64,000 nucleotides of DNA, from contig NZ_CP011032.1 in the NCBI RefSeq assembly GCF_002310815.1, forward strand, positions 474,001-538,000. The letters are read 5' to 3'. The notes beneath the pieces are model-generated. The model ran no database searches and had not been told where the DNA came from. It saw only the letters and a list, made by a program, of their open reading frames with translations. The DNA comes from Pseudoalteromonas tunicata (GTDB lineage: Bacteria > Pseudomonadota > Gammaproteobacteria > Enterobacterales > Alteromonadaceae). Positions 7,991 to 15,953 of the stretch are shown here, piece by piece. The stretch's first letter is position 1, and every line of letters starts with the position of its first letter. Made by a program: the position numbers and the translations under genes.

Positions 7991-10402
7991 CTATTTTGCT
8001 GCTGGTTTAGCGTTTTTTACATATTTTTCAAGCCATTGCTCTTGTTCCCACAATACATGAAGCAATGATTCACGTGCGCGATAACCATGTTGTTCATGTG
8101 GTAACATCACCAAACGTGCATTGCCACCTAAGCCTTTCATTGCGGCAAACATGCGCTCAGACTGCATTGGAAATGTGCCTGAGTTGGGATCTTCTTTACC
8201 GTGGATCATCAACATTGGCTCATCAATTTTTTCAGCATGAAAAAATGGTGACATATCGCCATACACTTGTTGCCCTTCCCAAAAACTTCGTTCTTCACCT
8301 TGAAAACCAAATGGCGTTAACGTGCGATTATAAGCCCCGCTTCGTGCAATACCGGCTTTAAATAAATCAGAATGTGCTAATAAATTCGCCACCATAAATG
8401 CGCCGTATGAGTGGCCTGCAATAGCAATGCGATCAGGGTCGGCAATGCCTTTATCAACCAATACTTTTACCGCAGCAGCTGCACTGTCGACTAACTGCTC
8501 TCGAAAGCTGTCGTTTGGAAGTTCATTGCCAGTGCCAATAATTGGCATTTTAGGGTCGTCAAATACCGCAAAACCTTGCGCTAAATGCGGCATTGGACCC
8601 CAATAGCTGACATTAACAAATTCATACGGTGAGTCTGTGACTTGGCTGGCTACTTTTTTATCTTTAAATTCTTGCGGATAGGCCCACATTAATACCGGCA
8701 AACGGCCTTGGCTGGCATCGTAATTTGGCGGTAAATATAAAGTACCTGTAAGCTCTACGCCATCTTTACGGGTATAGCTAATTTGCTCTTTTTTCACGCC
8801 ATTAAATTGTGGGGCAGGATGTGGAAAAAAGGTAAATTGGTTAACGGAATTATTGGCTAAATCACGAATAAAAAAGTTAGGTTGTTCGTTGGTTGATTCA
8901 CGCAAGGTAAGCACTTTTGTCGCTTCATTATTTAGCGTGACTAAAATGCGCTCGTAATACGGTGCAGCTGATTGCCACAAGCGTTGTATTTCGCCCGTTG
9001 CAAAATCAAAGCTATCCATAAATGGAATATTACCTTGCGGTGACGCGCCAATGCCTGTTAGCAATACTTTACTGTTATCAACTACTTTAATCACATTTTG
9101 GTTATATTGATTGCGCTCATACACAAAATTACCCGGATCTTTGTAATTATCATTGTAAGAACGTTGTTCAAATAACACGGTTTTTTCGCTTGGGTTATCA
9201 GGTGTGAATTTCCATGAGCGCACTTGGCGATCGCTAAAGCGCCAATCACTAATAATGGCAAATTGGCCGTTACCCCATTGAATACCACTAAAGCGGCGCT
9301 CAATCTTCATCAGTAAATTTGGTTCGTTTTTAAATGGTGCAGCCCAAGTATAAACAGAGTCATGAAAATCATGTTGTTGGCTCATATCGCCGCCATCAAG
9401 CGCTTGCGCCCATGCAAGTGTCGCTGGGTGGTCGTCGCGCCATTCAATGCTGCGGCGGCCTTCACGTACCGAATCAAATCCTTTTGGCATGCTTTCGCCT
9501 GAAGGTAAATCGGCCACAGTAATCACATTTTTACCTGCTTTATCCCAAATTTGGCTTAGCAGTGGAAAACGACTAGCAGGCACTAAATACGAAAACGGCT
9601 TTTTATATTGCGACACTAATAAATACTGGCCATCGGGCGATGGACGGTACTGATTAATAATACCCGGCTGACCTAGTTTCTTAATTTTTCCTTTGAGGCT
9701 TATTTCTGCCAATTGGGAAGTCGTTAAAAAGCTAAATACCGCTTCATCATGGGGTGACGTTAATAAATTTGAATAGGTACGAACCGCTGCTTTTTTACCA
9801 TCAGAGGTTTGAATAATTGGCTCAATATTGCTGGTTGTTTGTTTTGGAATATCGCTTGCGGGTGCCACGGTTAAACGGGTGTAAAAGCCCGATGAATCCT
9901 CTTTCCAGCGATATTTAGCCCCACCTAATGCGGCATTTATGGTGTTTTTGCTCACTTGATGTAACTTTTGGCTTTTTAAATCAAAGCGCCACAGTGTTAA
10001 GCCGTTATTGGTTTCAACAATAAACGCAATGTGTGCATTGTTAGGGGCAAACTGCACATCAAGAATTTTACCCTTAGGTAAATTTTTGATGGTAATGGTC
10101 GTGTCGTTGATTAGTGAGCGTAGCTCAATGCCGTTGTAGCCTGTAGCACGGCTGGTCGAAAAGATATTCGGATTAATACGCAAGCCAGCTAATTTGGCTT
10201 CTGGCTGGGCGAGTTCTTCGATGCTGGCAAGCCCTGGGCGGTTTAATACAGCAACCCATTGTTTATTTGGCGAGATGCTAAAACCCGGACGTTGAGGCGC
10301 ATCGACCAAATCCGCCATCATTTTATTTGGCGTTTGGTAGCCAGTATTGGCCAGCACCCATTGGCTAAGCAGTAATAAGCTGAGTAAAAATATTCGATAC
10401 AT
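7991..10402 (-). CDS. Exported prolyl oligopeptidase-family (S9) serine peptidase, glutamyl endopeptidase-like
   Basis: Secreted or periplasmic serine peptidase of 803 residues. A signal peptide, MYRIFLLSLLLLSQWVLA, is followed by a beta-propeller-like region (about 20-540) and an alpha/beta-hydrolase domain. The nucleophile lies in GHSYGAFM at about residue 665, the acid in HGKEDPNSGT near 738 and the histidine in PHEQHGYRARES near 771. SGAYNRTLTPFGFQ and the arrangement after it closely resemble plant chloroplast glutamyl endopeptidase (S9D), so cleavage after glutamate is plausible but not proven. A LysR-type gene lies 130 bases upstream on the same strand. A role in protein scavenging fits a marine heterotroph. 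Confidence 0.9.
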   Translation of the reverse strand: MYRIFLLSLLLLSQWVLANTGYQTPNKMMADLVDAPQRPGFSISPNKQWVAVLNRPGLASIEELAQPEAKLAGLRINPNIFSTSRATGYNGIELRSLINDTTITIKNLPKGKILDVQFAPNNAHIAFIVETNNGLTLWRFDLKSQKLHQVSKNTINAALGGAKYRWKEDSSGFYTRLTVAPASDIPKQTTSNIEPIIQTSDGKKAAVRTYSNLLTSPHDEAVFSFLTTSQLAEISLKGKIKKLGQPGIINQYRPSPDGQYLLVSQYKKPFSYLVPASRFPLLSQIWDKAGKNVITVADLPSGESMPKGFDSVREGRRSIEWRDDHPATLAWAQALDGGDMSQQHDFHDSVYTWAAPFKNEPNLLMKIERRFSGIQWGNGQFAIISDWRFSDRQVRSWKFTPDNPSEKTVLFEQRSYNDNYKDPGNFVYERNQYNQNVIKVVDNSKVLLTGIGASPQGNIPFMDSFDFATGEIQRLWQSAAPYYERILVTLNNEATKVLTLRESTNEQPNFFIRDLANNSVNQFTFFPHPAPQFNGVKKEQISYTRKDGVELTGTLYLPPNYDASQGRLPVLMWAYPQEFKDKKVASQVTDSPYEFVNVSYWGPMPHLAQGFAVFDDPKMPIIGTGNELPNDSFREQLVDSAAAAVKVLVDKGIADPDRIAIAGHSYGAFMVANLLAHSDLFKAGIARSGAYNRTLTPFGFQGEERSFWEGQQVYGDMSPFFHAEKIDEPMLMIHGKEDPNSGTFPMQSERMFAAMKGLGGNARLVMLPHEQHGYRARESLLHVLWEQEQWLEKYVKNAKPAAK

Positions 10403-10531
10403 TCAAGCAGTCCTTGTTAGGTAAATGAATGCATCATTGATTAAAAAATCAAATTTATCAATAGGCTAGTTTAATTATGTGATGGGCGGACTGAGGTATA
10501 GCATAAACGGAATCGCTCTTAAAACTCTGTA

Positions 10532-11428
10532 TTAGGTAATAGAAACGTCGAGTTTAGAGCCTTCTGCAATCAGTAACTCAATTAAAATACGGGTGGCTTT
10601 AGATTGATACTTTCGCTCTTTATACACTAAATAACCGCTTTTTTCGGGCTGATGATAGTGGGGCATAATGCGTACTAATTGCGGATTATTTTTAGTTAAA
10701 TGCAGTGGTAAAGACGCCACTCCTAAGCCTGAACTGACAAAATCAATCACGGCTTCAATGCTGTTGACCACTGTGAGGTTAAGATTGGTTAGTTCTGCCA
10801 CTTTTTTATGCTGTTGGTAAAACTCAATTTTATCGCGCGAGGTGGCAATCCACTTGCACTTTGCTAGTTGTTTTATGTCATTGATATCAGGATTTTCATT
10901 AATAAAACTCGGGCTGGCAAAAGTAGCATATTGCGCAGCAATTAATGGGCGGGCAATGAGATTAGGGTCGATATTTTGGTTAAATGTAATGATTAAATCG
11001 GTATCGAGAGTCGGCTGAATACGCTCTTCCGACAGTACTAACTCAAGCTCCACTTTAGGGTAACGGGTTAAAAAATGCAGTAAGGGCTCTCGAATAATAC
11101 GCCGATAAAATAAAGCAGGGACTACTAATTTAACTCGGCCTTGCACATCATCATGCAAGGCTTTTTTCGTTAATAAATCATCACTTAAATGATTAAATAA
11201 ACCCTGAAAATCTTGATATAGCGTTAAACCAAAGTCAGTGGCGATAACATTGCGCCCTTGCTTGGTTAAAAGCCGTGCATTGAGTTTTGCTTCGAGCTCG
11301 CAAATGCGCCGTGAGACAGTCGAAGTCGGCACGGCCAATTGTGTTGATGCTGCCGTAATCGAACCTAGATCAATGACCACACACAACAAGTACAAGTCAT
11401 CAATCATCCCATAAATGGTATTGTTCAT
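10532..11428 (-). CDS. LysR family transcriptional regulator
   Basis: DNA-binding regulator of 298 residues. The N-terminal winged helix shows the LysR pattern (DLGSITAASTQLAVPTSTVS, RRICELEAKLNARLL), followed by the type-2 periplasmic-binding-like effector domain to about residue 290. VVNSIEAVIDFVSSGLGVASLP is the typical C-terminal motif of the LysR/DmlR-like subgroup. The start is uncertain: ATG at 11428 or at 11407 (MIDDLYLL), which would agree better with the family N terminus. Divergent to it is the DUF2798 gene, the usual LysR arrangement; downstream on the same strand is the S9 peptidase. Either could be its target. Confidence 0.88.
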   Translation of the reverse strand: MNNTIYGMIDDLYLLCVVIDLGSITAASTQLAVPTSTVSRRICELEAKLNARLLTKQGRNVIATDFGLTLYQDFQGLFNHLSDDLLTKKALHDDVQGRVKLVVPALFYRRIIREPLLHFLTRYPKVELELVLSEERIQPTLDTDLIITFNQNIDPNLIARPLIAAQYATFASPSFINENPDINDIKQLAKCKWIATSRDKIEFYQQHKKVAELTNLNLTVVNSIEAVIDFVSSGLGVASLPLHLTKNNPQLVRIMPHYHQPEKSGYLVYKERKYQSKATRILIELLIAEGSKLDVSIT

Positions 11429-11501
11429 CCCTTTTTTCTCGGTTTTTTATTCATAAATGGGCTTTTATAATAAAGCATCGCAAGCAAATGGGGTAACTAA
11501 A

Positions 11502-11744
11502 ATGAGTAAAAAAGAGCTGATCTTAACGATTGTATTATGTACTTTTGTGATGGCATTTTTAATGTCGGGCTTAATGACCTTGTTTCAATTTGGCTTTACT
11601 AAACAATGGGTAATGGTTTGGGCGCAGGGATTTCCAGTTGCGTGGTTTTGCGCCATTATTTTAAATGCTTTAATTATTCCCCATGTACGACGTTTTGCGA
11701 GCTATTTGGCCACAGACAAAGTGCAGCGCTCACAAGCATTATAA
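11502..11744 (+). CDS. DUF2798 family small membrane protein
   Basis: Protein of 80 residues with two transmembrane helices: about 7-27 (LILTIVLCTFVMAFLMSGLM) and about 43-63 (FPVAWFCAIILNALIIPHVR). The spacing of the two helices and the PVAWF...IIP motif match the DUF2798 family. Function is unknown. The start is set at 11502 because the upstream in-frame ATG at 11457 lies within the probable promoter region shared with the divergent LysR gene and the DUF2798 family begins about here. Divergence from the LysR gene makes it a candidate target of that regulator. Confidence 0.72.
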   Translation: MSKKELILTIVLCTFVMAFLMSGLMTLFQFGFTKQWVMVWAQGFPVAWFCAIILNALIIPHVRRFASYLATDKVQRSQAL

Positions 11745-11934
11745 TTAACCTCAATCCTAGATAATAAGTCACTCTGGGGTTGCTATTTTCAAGGCTAACA
11801 GTGTTTGTTGGGTTAGCTTGCAATAGACTCCGCCTTGTTAGCTTTAAAAATCTCTAGGTAAAGATGAATAACTTAAATATTTAATTTTAATTCAATACGT
11901 TGGTAAATCTCTAATCTAGAACTGAGGTTAATTA
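11742..11934. repeat. Stretch bounded by imperfect terminal inverted repeats (possible miniature element)
   Basis: The 475-base gap between the DUF2798 and DUF6172 genes begins with TAATTAACCTCAATCCTAGA and the matching inverted copy ends at 11934. The outer 12 bases (TAATTAACCTCA and TGAGGTTAATTA) are perfectly inverted, then 3 mismatches, then CTAGAT/ATCTAG. Inside are further short inverted repeats: CAAGGCTAAC at 11790-11799 against GTTAGCTTG at 11812-11820, and GCTAACA against TGTTAGC. No coding frame is present. TTAA flanks both ends and could be a target duplication. This resembles a miniature inverted-repeat element but could also be a structured untranslated region. The rest of the gap (11935-12156) is AT-rich with nothing recognised. 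Confidence 0.4.
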
Positions 11935-12156
11935 AGTAGATAGCTGTATTGTGGTGGTGGGTTGTTAAGCATGCTTTTTTATAGATGACGGCTTTGCGTA
12001 CTATAAAAAATTCAGATCTTTGCCTACTTTTATCAAGAGCAGTTATAGCAGTCTCTAATTGATAAATTAACTGATATGAATGAATAATTTAGCTGAAAAT
12101 GACAGATATCTTATGATTTTACGAGCAATTATGACGTTAATTAATTTAGTTACAGG

Positions 12157-12162
12157 TATAAT
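12157..12162 (+). promoter_or_regulatory. Probable -10 element for the DUF6172 gene
   Basis: A perfect TATAAT lies 58 bases before the start codon. No good -35 is seen at standard spacing. The predicted leader holds a short hairpin, GGTCG-AAA-CGACC, at 12177-12189. Confidence 0.45.
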
Positions 12163-12219
12163 GTGTTATCTGATCGGGTCGAAACGACCTTCAATCCATT
12201 TATTGCCGCTAGGAACATC

Positions 12220-12519
12220 ATGAAAAAGACTTTTGTATTGTCTCATCCAAAAATTAAATTAGAGCGTTTGGTTGATTCATTTAAATTTGAAGCAAAAAAA
12301 TACATTAAACGCGAGCGCAATAAAAAATTGCCTGAAGGTGCTGACTTTTGGGATTTTGATTGCCGTTTTGGTCAAACAGAAGAAGTGGCTGAAGAAATTC
12401 GCTTATCTGCAATCAACAAATGTATTGATGATATTGTAAGCCAAAATCATGGTTCGTTTTATTTAGAAATTTTAGCAAAGCCGGGTTTTAAAAACATCGA
12501 CTTCGGCGATGATGAATAA
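12220..12519 (+). CDS. DUF6172 family protein
   Basis: Protein of 99 residues. MKKTFVLSHPKIKLERLVD, then KKYIKRERNKKLPEGADFWDFDCRFG and FYLEILAKPG, match the DUF6172 family as I know it. The protein is basic in its first half and acidic at the C terminus (DFGDDE). No enzymatic motif is visible and no function is established. The start at 12220 is chosen because AGGA at 12211-12214 precedes it by 5 bases and the family begins with MKKTF; the longer frame from 12163 overlaps the promoter. A strong bidirectional terminator separates it from the convergent Nudix gene. Confidence 0.75.
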   Translation: MKKTFVLSHPKIKLERLVDSFKFEAKKYIKRERNKKLPEGADFWDFDCRFGQTEEVAEEIRLSAINKCIDDIVSQNHGSFYLEILAKPGFKNIDFGDDE

Positions 12520-12543
12520 TCGACACTGATAATTCTTATCAGC

Positions 12544-12580
12544 AAAAAGCCACTGATGTAATAACGTCAGTGGCTTTTTT
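12544..12580. terminator. Bidirectional Rho-independent terminator
   Basis: Stem AAAAAGCCACTGA / TCAGTGGCTTTTT with a 10-base loop. A-run on one side and T-run on the other let it serve both the DUF6172 gene (+) and the convergent Nudix gene (-). Confidence 0.9.
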
Positions 12581-12595
12581 GTTATTAGCGAAATA

Positions 12596-13348
12596 TTAAC
12601 CGATAAAAATCTCTACTTCGTCTGGATTACCGGACAGTGTTGCAAGCTGTACTGAATTGAATCCTTTTTCTGTGAGGGCACTGTTTAAAATCGCTTTGTT
12701 GTATGCGCCTATTTTTTCATCGTTCAAATACTCATTTATATCCATCCAACGGGCATCGGCAATTTCACTGGTTTGCATCACAATGTCGTGACTTAACGGT
12801 GTTAAACGACATACTACGTAGATGTTTGAAGTATTAAATTGGCCTTTGTGATAGTGGCGAAAACCTAAAACAGACTCAAAGGTAGTACTAATTCCGGTTT
12901 CTTCGAATACTTCACGCACCGCACCTTGAGCTATGTGCTCTTTGGGGTCGAGCATGCCACCTGGAAATTTCCAGTTATGAGGGTGGCTAATTATATGGTC
13001 GCGCTCTCGTATGGTAAGGAGTTGATTTTTATCGTTTATGACTAAACCGCCTACGCCAATTGTGTGACTAGCATAATTGGGAATAAGAGCGCCTACTTCC
13101 AAGCGTTTGGTCAATGTAATGTGATCGTTAGCGCAGTGGTGGTTGGTAAAGCCAGCTTTGTAGACTTCGGGTAATAAATGGGCGTCGTTATTAAAAATGG
13201 TCAGCCAAATTACCTTGCAGCCATTTTGTTGCCAGTAAGCTTGTGATTGATTCAGCTGGTTGGCAAACATGCTGGCATCGCTGGGTAGATCGCGCCCAGA
13301 AATTTCAATTCCTCCATACTGATTTAGTTTGGCAATCAGATACGACAT
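12596..13348 (-). CDS. Nudix hydrolase, NUDT6-like
   Basis: Protein of 250 residues. The Nudix box is complete: G-G-M-L-D..E near residue 131, then REVFEETG near 144-151, giving the GX5EX7REUXEEXGU metal-binding pattern. The N-terminal 90 residues form a separate pre-Nudix domain with the motif CKVIWLTIFNNDAHLLPEVYKAGF, as in eukaryotic NUDT6 and its bacterial relatives. The family hydrolyses nucleoside-diphosphate-linked compounds; the substrate here is unknown. The start has AAGAAGAG upstream. It is monocistronic. Confidence 0.88.
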   Translation of the reverse strand: MSYLIAKLNQYGGIEISGRDLPSDASMFANQLNQSQAYWQQNGCKVIWLTIFNNDAHLLPEVYKAGFTNHHCANDHITLTKRLEVGALIPNYASHTIGVGGLVINDKNQLLTIRERDHIISHPHNWKFPGGMLDPKEHIAQGAVREVFEETGISTTFESVLGFRHYHKGQFNTSNIYVVCRLTPLSHDIVMQTSEIADARWMDINEYLNDEKIGAYNKAILNSALTEKGFNSVQLATLSGNPDEVEIFIG

Positions 13349-13600
13349 AACTCTTCTTCTTTAAATTTTCAGTCAGTTTGATTGCTGCAAACGTTACATT
13401 TGTTTAATTAAAATGGCCAGTGGAACTTAATTAGTTGCGATTATTAAACTGTTTTAAAAAAATGTAAAAATGTAGTTATTTTGTAAATCAGTGAGTTAGC
13501 TTGTTTTTAATTTAATAATTTTTTAGATTATTTTTATTTTGTTGGCAATGATAGTTGTGATTAAGAAAATACGTCTACTTCTCATTACCATTTTAAGAAT

Positions 13601-14491
13601 ATGAAAAAAATAGCGTTATCATTACTCTCAACAGGTTTATTTATTAGCACATCATCGTTTGCGGGTGAAAATTTATTGGGTTATGTACAAGGATCTGAAA
13701 CCTTGCCTGAAGGTGCAATGGAGTTATATCAAAAATTAACTCAGCGTAATGATAAAGGGGCGGGAAAATACCGTGCGATAGACAGCGAAACTGAGTTTGA
13801 ATATGGCGTAACAGATAAGTTTACTGTGGCAGCGTCAATTAAAGGGATGTCGCTAAATACATCGGGTATTGTGATTGATGGCTACATGCCTTTTGATAAT
13901 GAATTTTCAATGAAGTTTGCTGGTATTGAATTAAAGTCGAAATATAATATTTTAAGCCCTGCACTTGATGATTTTGGTTTAACACTCGGTTGGTCACTGG
14001 ATTATTTAACGGTTGATCCACATTCAGGCCAAGACAAAAAAACCATTAGTTTTGAAAGTGATGTATTGATGCAAAAATACTTCATGGAAGGCCAATTGGT
14101 ATGGATGATGGATTTAGGCCTTGAAGCAACATCGGCGACCCGTGATGAATTAAGTGGCTTACCTGAAGGATTTGAATGGCCAACAGAAGCTGAAATGGAA
14201 ATTGAACTTAAAGCGGCGACAGGTGTGAGTTATCGTTTTGTTGAAAATTGGTCTGTCGGTTTTGAAACTAGCTATGAAGAAGAACACGAAACAGAAGTGA
14301 ACCTTGAGCGTTGGTCTTTATTTGCCGGTCCTTCGATTCATTATGGTGACCAAAAATGGTGGGCGACGTTAACTTACTTTAAACAGTTAGAAGGCGGCGC
14401 TGAAAAGTTTGATCAACAAGATGATTTTTCATTGCACTTAATTGAAAAAACTAAACAAGAAGTGCGTTTTAAAGTGGGTTTCAATTTTTAG
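13601..14491 (+). CDS. DUF6662 family outer-membrane-type protein
   Basis: Exported protein of 296 residues with a signal peptide ending near SSFA|GEN. The mature part is made of alternating hydrophobic/polar strands and ends in phenylalanine (VRFKVGFNF), the usual outer-membrane beta-barrel ending. Repeated short strands such as YGVTDKFTVAASI, FGLTLGWSLDYL, SYRFVENWSVGFETSY and WWATLTYFK support a barrel. The match to DUF6662 is by recollection of the family and is less certain. It sits first in a four-gene set with an FMN-binding protein, ApbE and a membrane protein, separated from them by a hairpin that might give partial termination. Role unknown; an outer-membrane partner of the flavin module is an inference. 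The 252-base region upstream is very AT-rich and holds no gene. Confidence 0.7.
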   Translation: MKKIALSLLSTGLFISTSSFAGENLLGYVQGSETLPEGAMELYQKLTQRNDKGAGKYRAIDSETEFEYGVTDKFTVAASIKGMSLNTSGIVIDGYMPFDNEFSMKFAGIELKSKYNILSPALDDFGLTLGWSLDYLTVDPHSGQDKKTISFESDVLMQKYFMEGQLVWMMDLGLEATSATRDELSGLPEGFEWPTEAEMEIELKAATGVSYRFVENWSVGFETSYEEEHETEVNLERWSLFAGPSIHYGDQKWWATLTYFKQLEGGAEKFDQQDDFSLHLIEKTKQEVRFKVGFNF

Positions 14492-14512
14492 GGCGTGTTG
14501 TTAATACTAAGT

Positions 14513-14550
14513 ACCGCTCAAACAATGGAGCGGTTATTTTTACTTTTAAT
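14513..14550 (+). terminator. Stem-loop between DUF6662 and FMN-binding genes, possible partial terminator
   Basis: ACCGCTC / GAGCGGT (7 base pairs, 8-base loop) followed by the T-rich TATTTTTACTTTT. It lies between two genes that seem to belong together, so it may set their relative expression rather than end the transcript. Confidence 0.5.
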
Positions 14551-14561
14551 TTGAGGCGAAA

Positions 14562-15110
14562 ATGACCAAATTGCCCAACCTAGTCTGGTTACCAGCAGCT
14601 GCATTATCGATGAATGTTTTTGCGGCAGATTATTTAACTGTAGCGCAAGCCCAGCAAGTGATGTTTGCAACGGCAGATGAATTTATTGTGCAAGCGGTGC
14701 ATTTAAATGATGATCAACTTGATGCGATTAAAGATAAAGCTGGGGTAAAACAACGATCGGCTGAACCAGATGTATGGATGGTAAAAGAAGGCGGCGAATT
14801 TGCTGGTTGGTTTTTAACTGATCAAGTAATTGGTAAACATGAATTTATTAGTTACGCCGTTGCCATTAGTCCTGCGGGTAAAGTAATAGGGCTTGAAATC
14901 ATGTCTTATCGTGAAACTCATGGTGGCCAAGTGCGTAATCCTGATTGGCGCATTCATTTTATGGGTAAACAATTAGGCGATAAGTTTAAACTCAATAAAG
15001 ACATCCCAAACATTAGTGGGGCGACGTTATCGTGTCGCAATATTACCGATGGTGTGAAGCGTTTATTAGCATTGCATGATGTGGCACTGCAAGCGATAAA
15101 AGTGAGTTAA
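14562..15110 (+). CDS. Exported FMN-binding domain protein with flavinylation site
   Basis: Protein of 182 residues with a signal peptide (about 1-21, ending VFAA|DYL) and one FMN-binding domain. The motif ISGATLS contains threonine 155, the expected site where ApbE attaches FMN by a phosphoester bond, as in NqrC and RnfG. ISYAVAISPAGKVIGLEIM and HGGQVRNPDWRIHFMGK are typical FMN-binding domain segments. The next gene, 3 bases downstream, is ApbE, the enzyme that performs the modification. The protein should act in the periplasm as an electron carrier. GAGG at 14553-14556 lies 5 bases from the ATG. It lacks the N-terminal anchor and other subunits of Nqr/Rnf, so it is not part of those complexes. 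Confidence 0.88.
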   Translation: MTKLPNLVWLPAAALSMNVFAADYLTVAQAQQVMFATADEFIVQAVHLNDDQLDAIKDKAGVKQRSAEPDVWMVKEGGEFAGWFLTDQVIGKHEFISYAVAISPAGKVIGLEIMSYRETHGGQVRNPDWRIHFMGKQLGDKFKLNKDIPNISGATLSCRNITDGVKRLLALHDVALQAIKVS

Positions 15111-15113
15111 AGA

Positions 15114-15923
15114 GTGTTACAAAAACGCATGCGGCCTTTGCTTGGCACTTTTGTTGAGGTTGCTATTGAGCAAGGTGATTTCTCGCAAAGTCATTTAAAT
15201 CAGGCTTTTGCAGCTGCGTTTAGCAAAATTGAAAACATTCAAACTTTAATGAGTTTTCATCAACCTGATAGTGCTCTGTCGGTGCTCAATCGTCATTCTG
15301 GTGTTTGGCAGCCCTGCGATCGCGACATTTATCGTGTTTTGAGATTAGCTCAGGTGCTTTATCGCTCAAGTTCGGGCTTGTTTAATATTAGCTGCACTAA
15401 GCCATTACAAACAATTGGTTTGTTACCGCAACATTTTGAAGATGAGATTTTTTCCAAGTGTAATACACCTCCTTTTTTGATAAATAATCATAGAGTTAAA
15501 ATTACTCAAGGTCATCAATTATGCGTTGATGGCATCGCCAAAGGTTATGCGGTTGATTGTGCGCAAGCAGTGCTAAAATCTTACGGTATTAAGGCCGGCT
15601 CTATTAATGCGGGCGGTGATTTAAGTGTATTTGGTGAGTTACAAATTGCAGTTTTTCAGCAAAATCAACACAATGAGCGTCAGTATTTAGGCCGTATTGC
15701 CAATGCTGCGGTTGCAACCTCATGTGGGTTGGCAACTACCTCACACCCTGCGGCGATTGTTGACCCTAACGGTGAAATAATTAGCGCTGGCTGTTGGTCG
15801 GTATTAGCGAAAAAAGCATGGCGTGCTGATGCCCTGACTAAAGTGGTTGCACTACAAGGGGAGGTGGTTGATTTGACGCCTTGGGGTGGGTTGCTTTTAA
15901 CGCCAGCGGATGGCCAGAGTTAA
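15114..15923 (+). CDS. apbE: FAD:protein FMN transferase (ApbE family), no export signal
   Basis: Flavin transferase of 269 residues. RPLLGTFVEVAI opens the domain; VDGIAKGYAVDCA, INAGGDLSVFG and the C-terminal ADALTKVVAL region carry the FAD- and Mg-binding positions. ApbE cleaves FAD and transfers FMN to a threonine in a D/SGAT motif; its neighbour carries such a motif. The start is GTG at 15114, 3 bases after the previous stop; an ATG at 15129 is an alternative. Most ApbE proteins are exported lipoproteins of about 330 residues; this one begins directly with the catalytic domain and shows no signal peptide or lipobox, so it is probably cytoplasmic. The usual loss is N-terminal only; motifs are intact. 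Confidence 0.9.
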   Translation: MLQKRMRPLLGTFVEVAIEQGDFSQSHLNQAFAAAFSKIENIQTLMSFHQPDSALSVLNRHSGVWQPCDRDIYRVLRLAQVLYRSSSGLFNISCTKPLQTIGLLPQHFEDEIFSKCNTPPFLINNHRVKITQGHQLCVDGIAKGYAVDCAQAVLKSYGIKAGSINAGGDLSVFGELQIAVFQQNQHNERQYLGRIANAAVATSCGLATTSHPAAIVDPNGEIISAGCWSVLAKKAWRADALTKVVALQGEVVDLTPWGGLLLTPADGQS

Positions 15924-15953
15924 TGACTTACGCATTAAATAAAAGGTTTAAAT

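Noticed and set aside
10402..10532. LysR and S9 peptidase as one operon
   Set aside because: They are on the same strand but 129 bases apart, and the gap is long enough for an independent promoter, so co-transcription is not claimed.
14562..15110. FMN-binding gene as nqrC or rnfG
   Set aside because: Length, lack of the N-terminal membrane anchor and absence of all other Nqr/Rnf genes argue against it.
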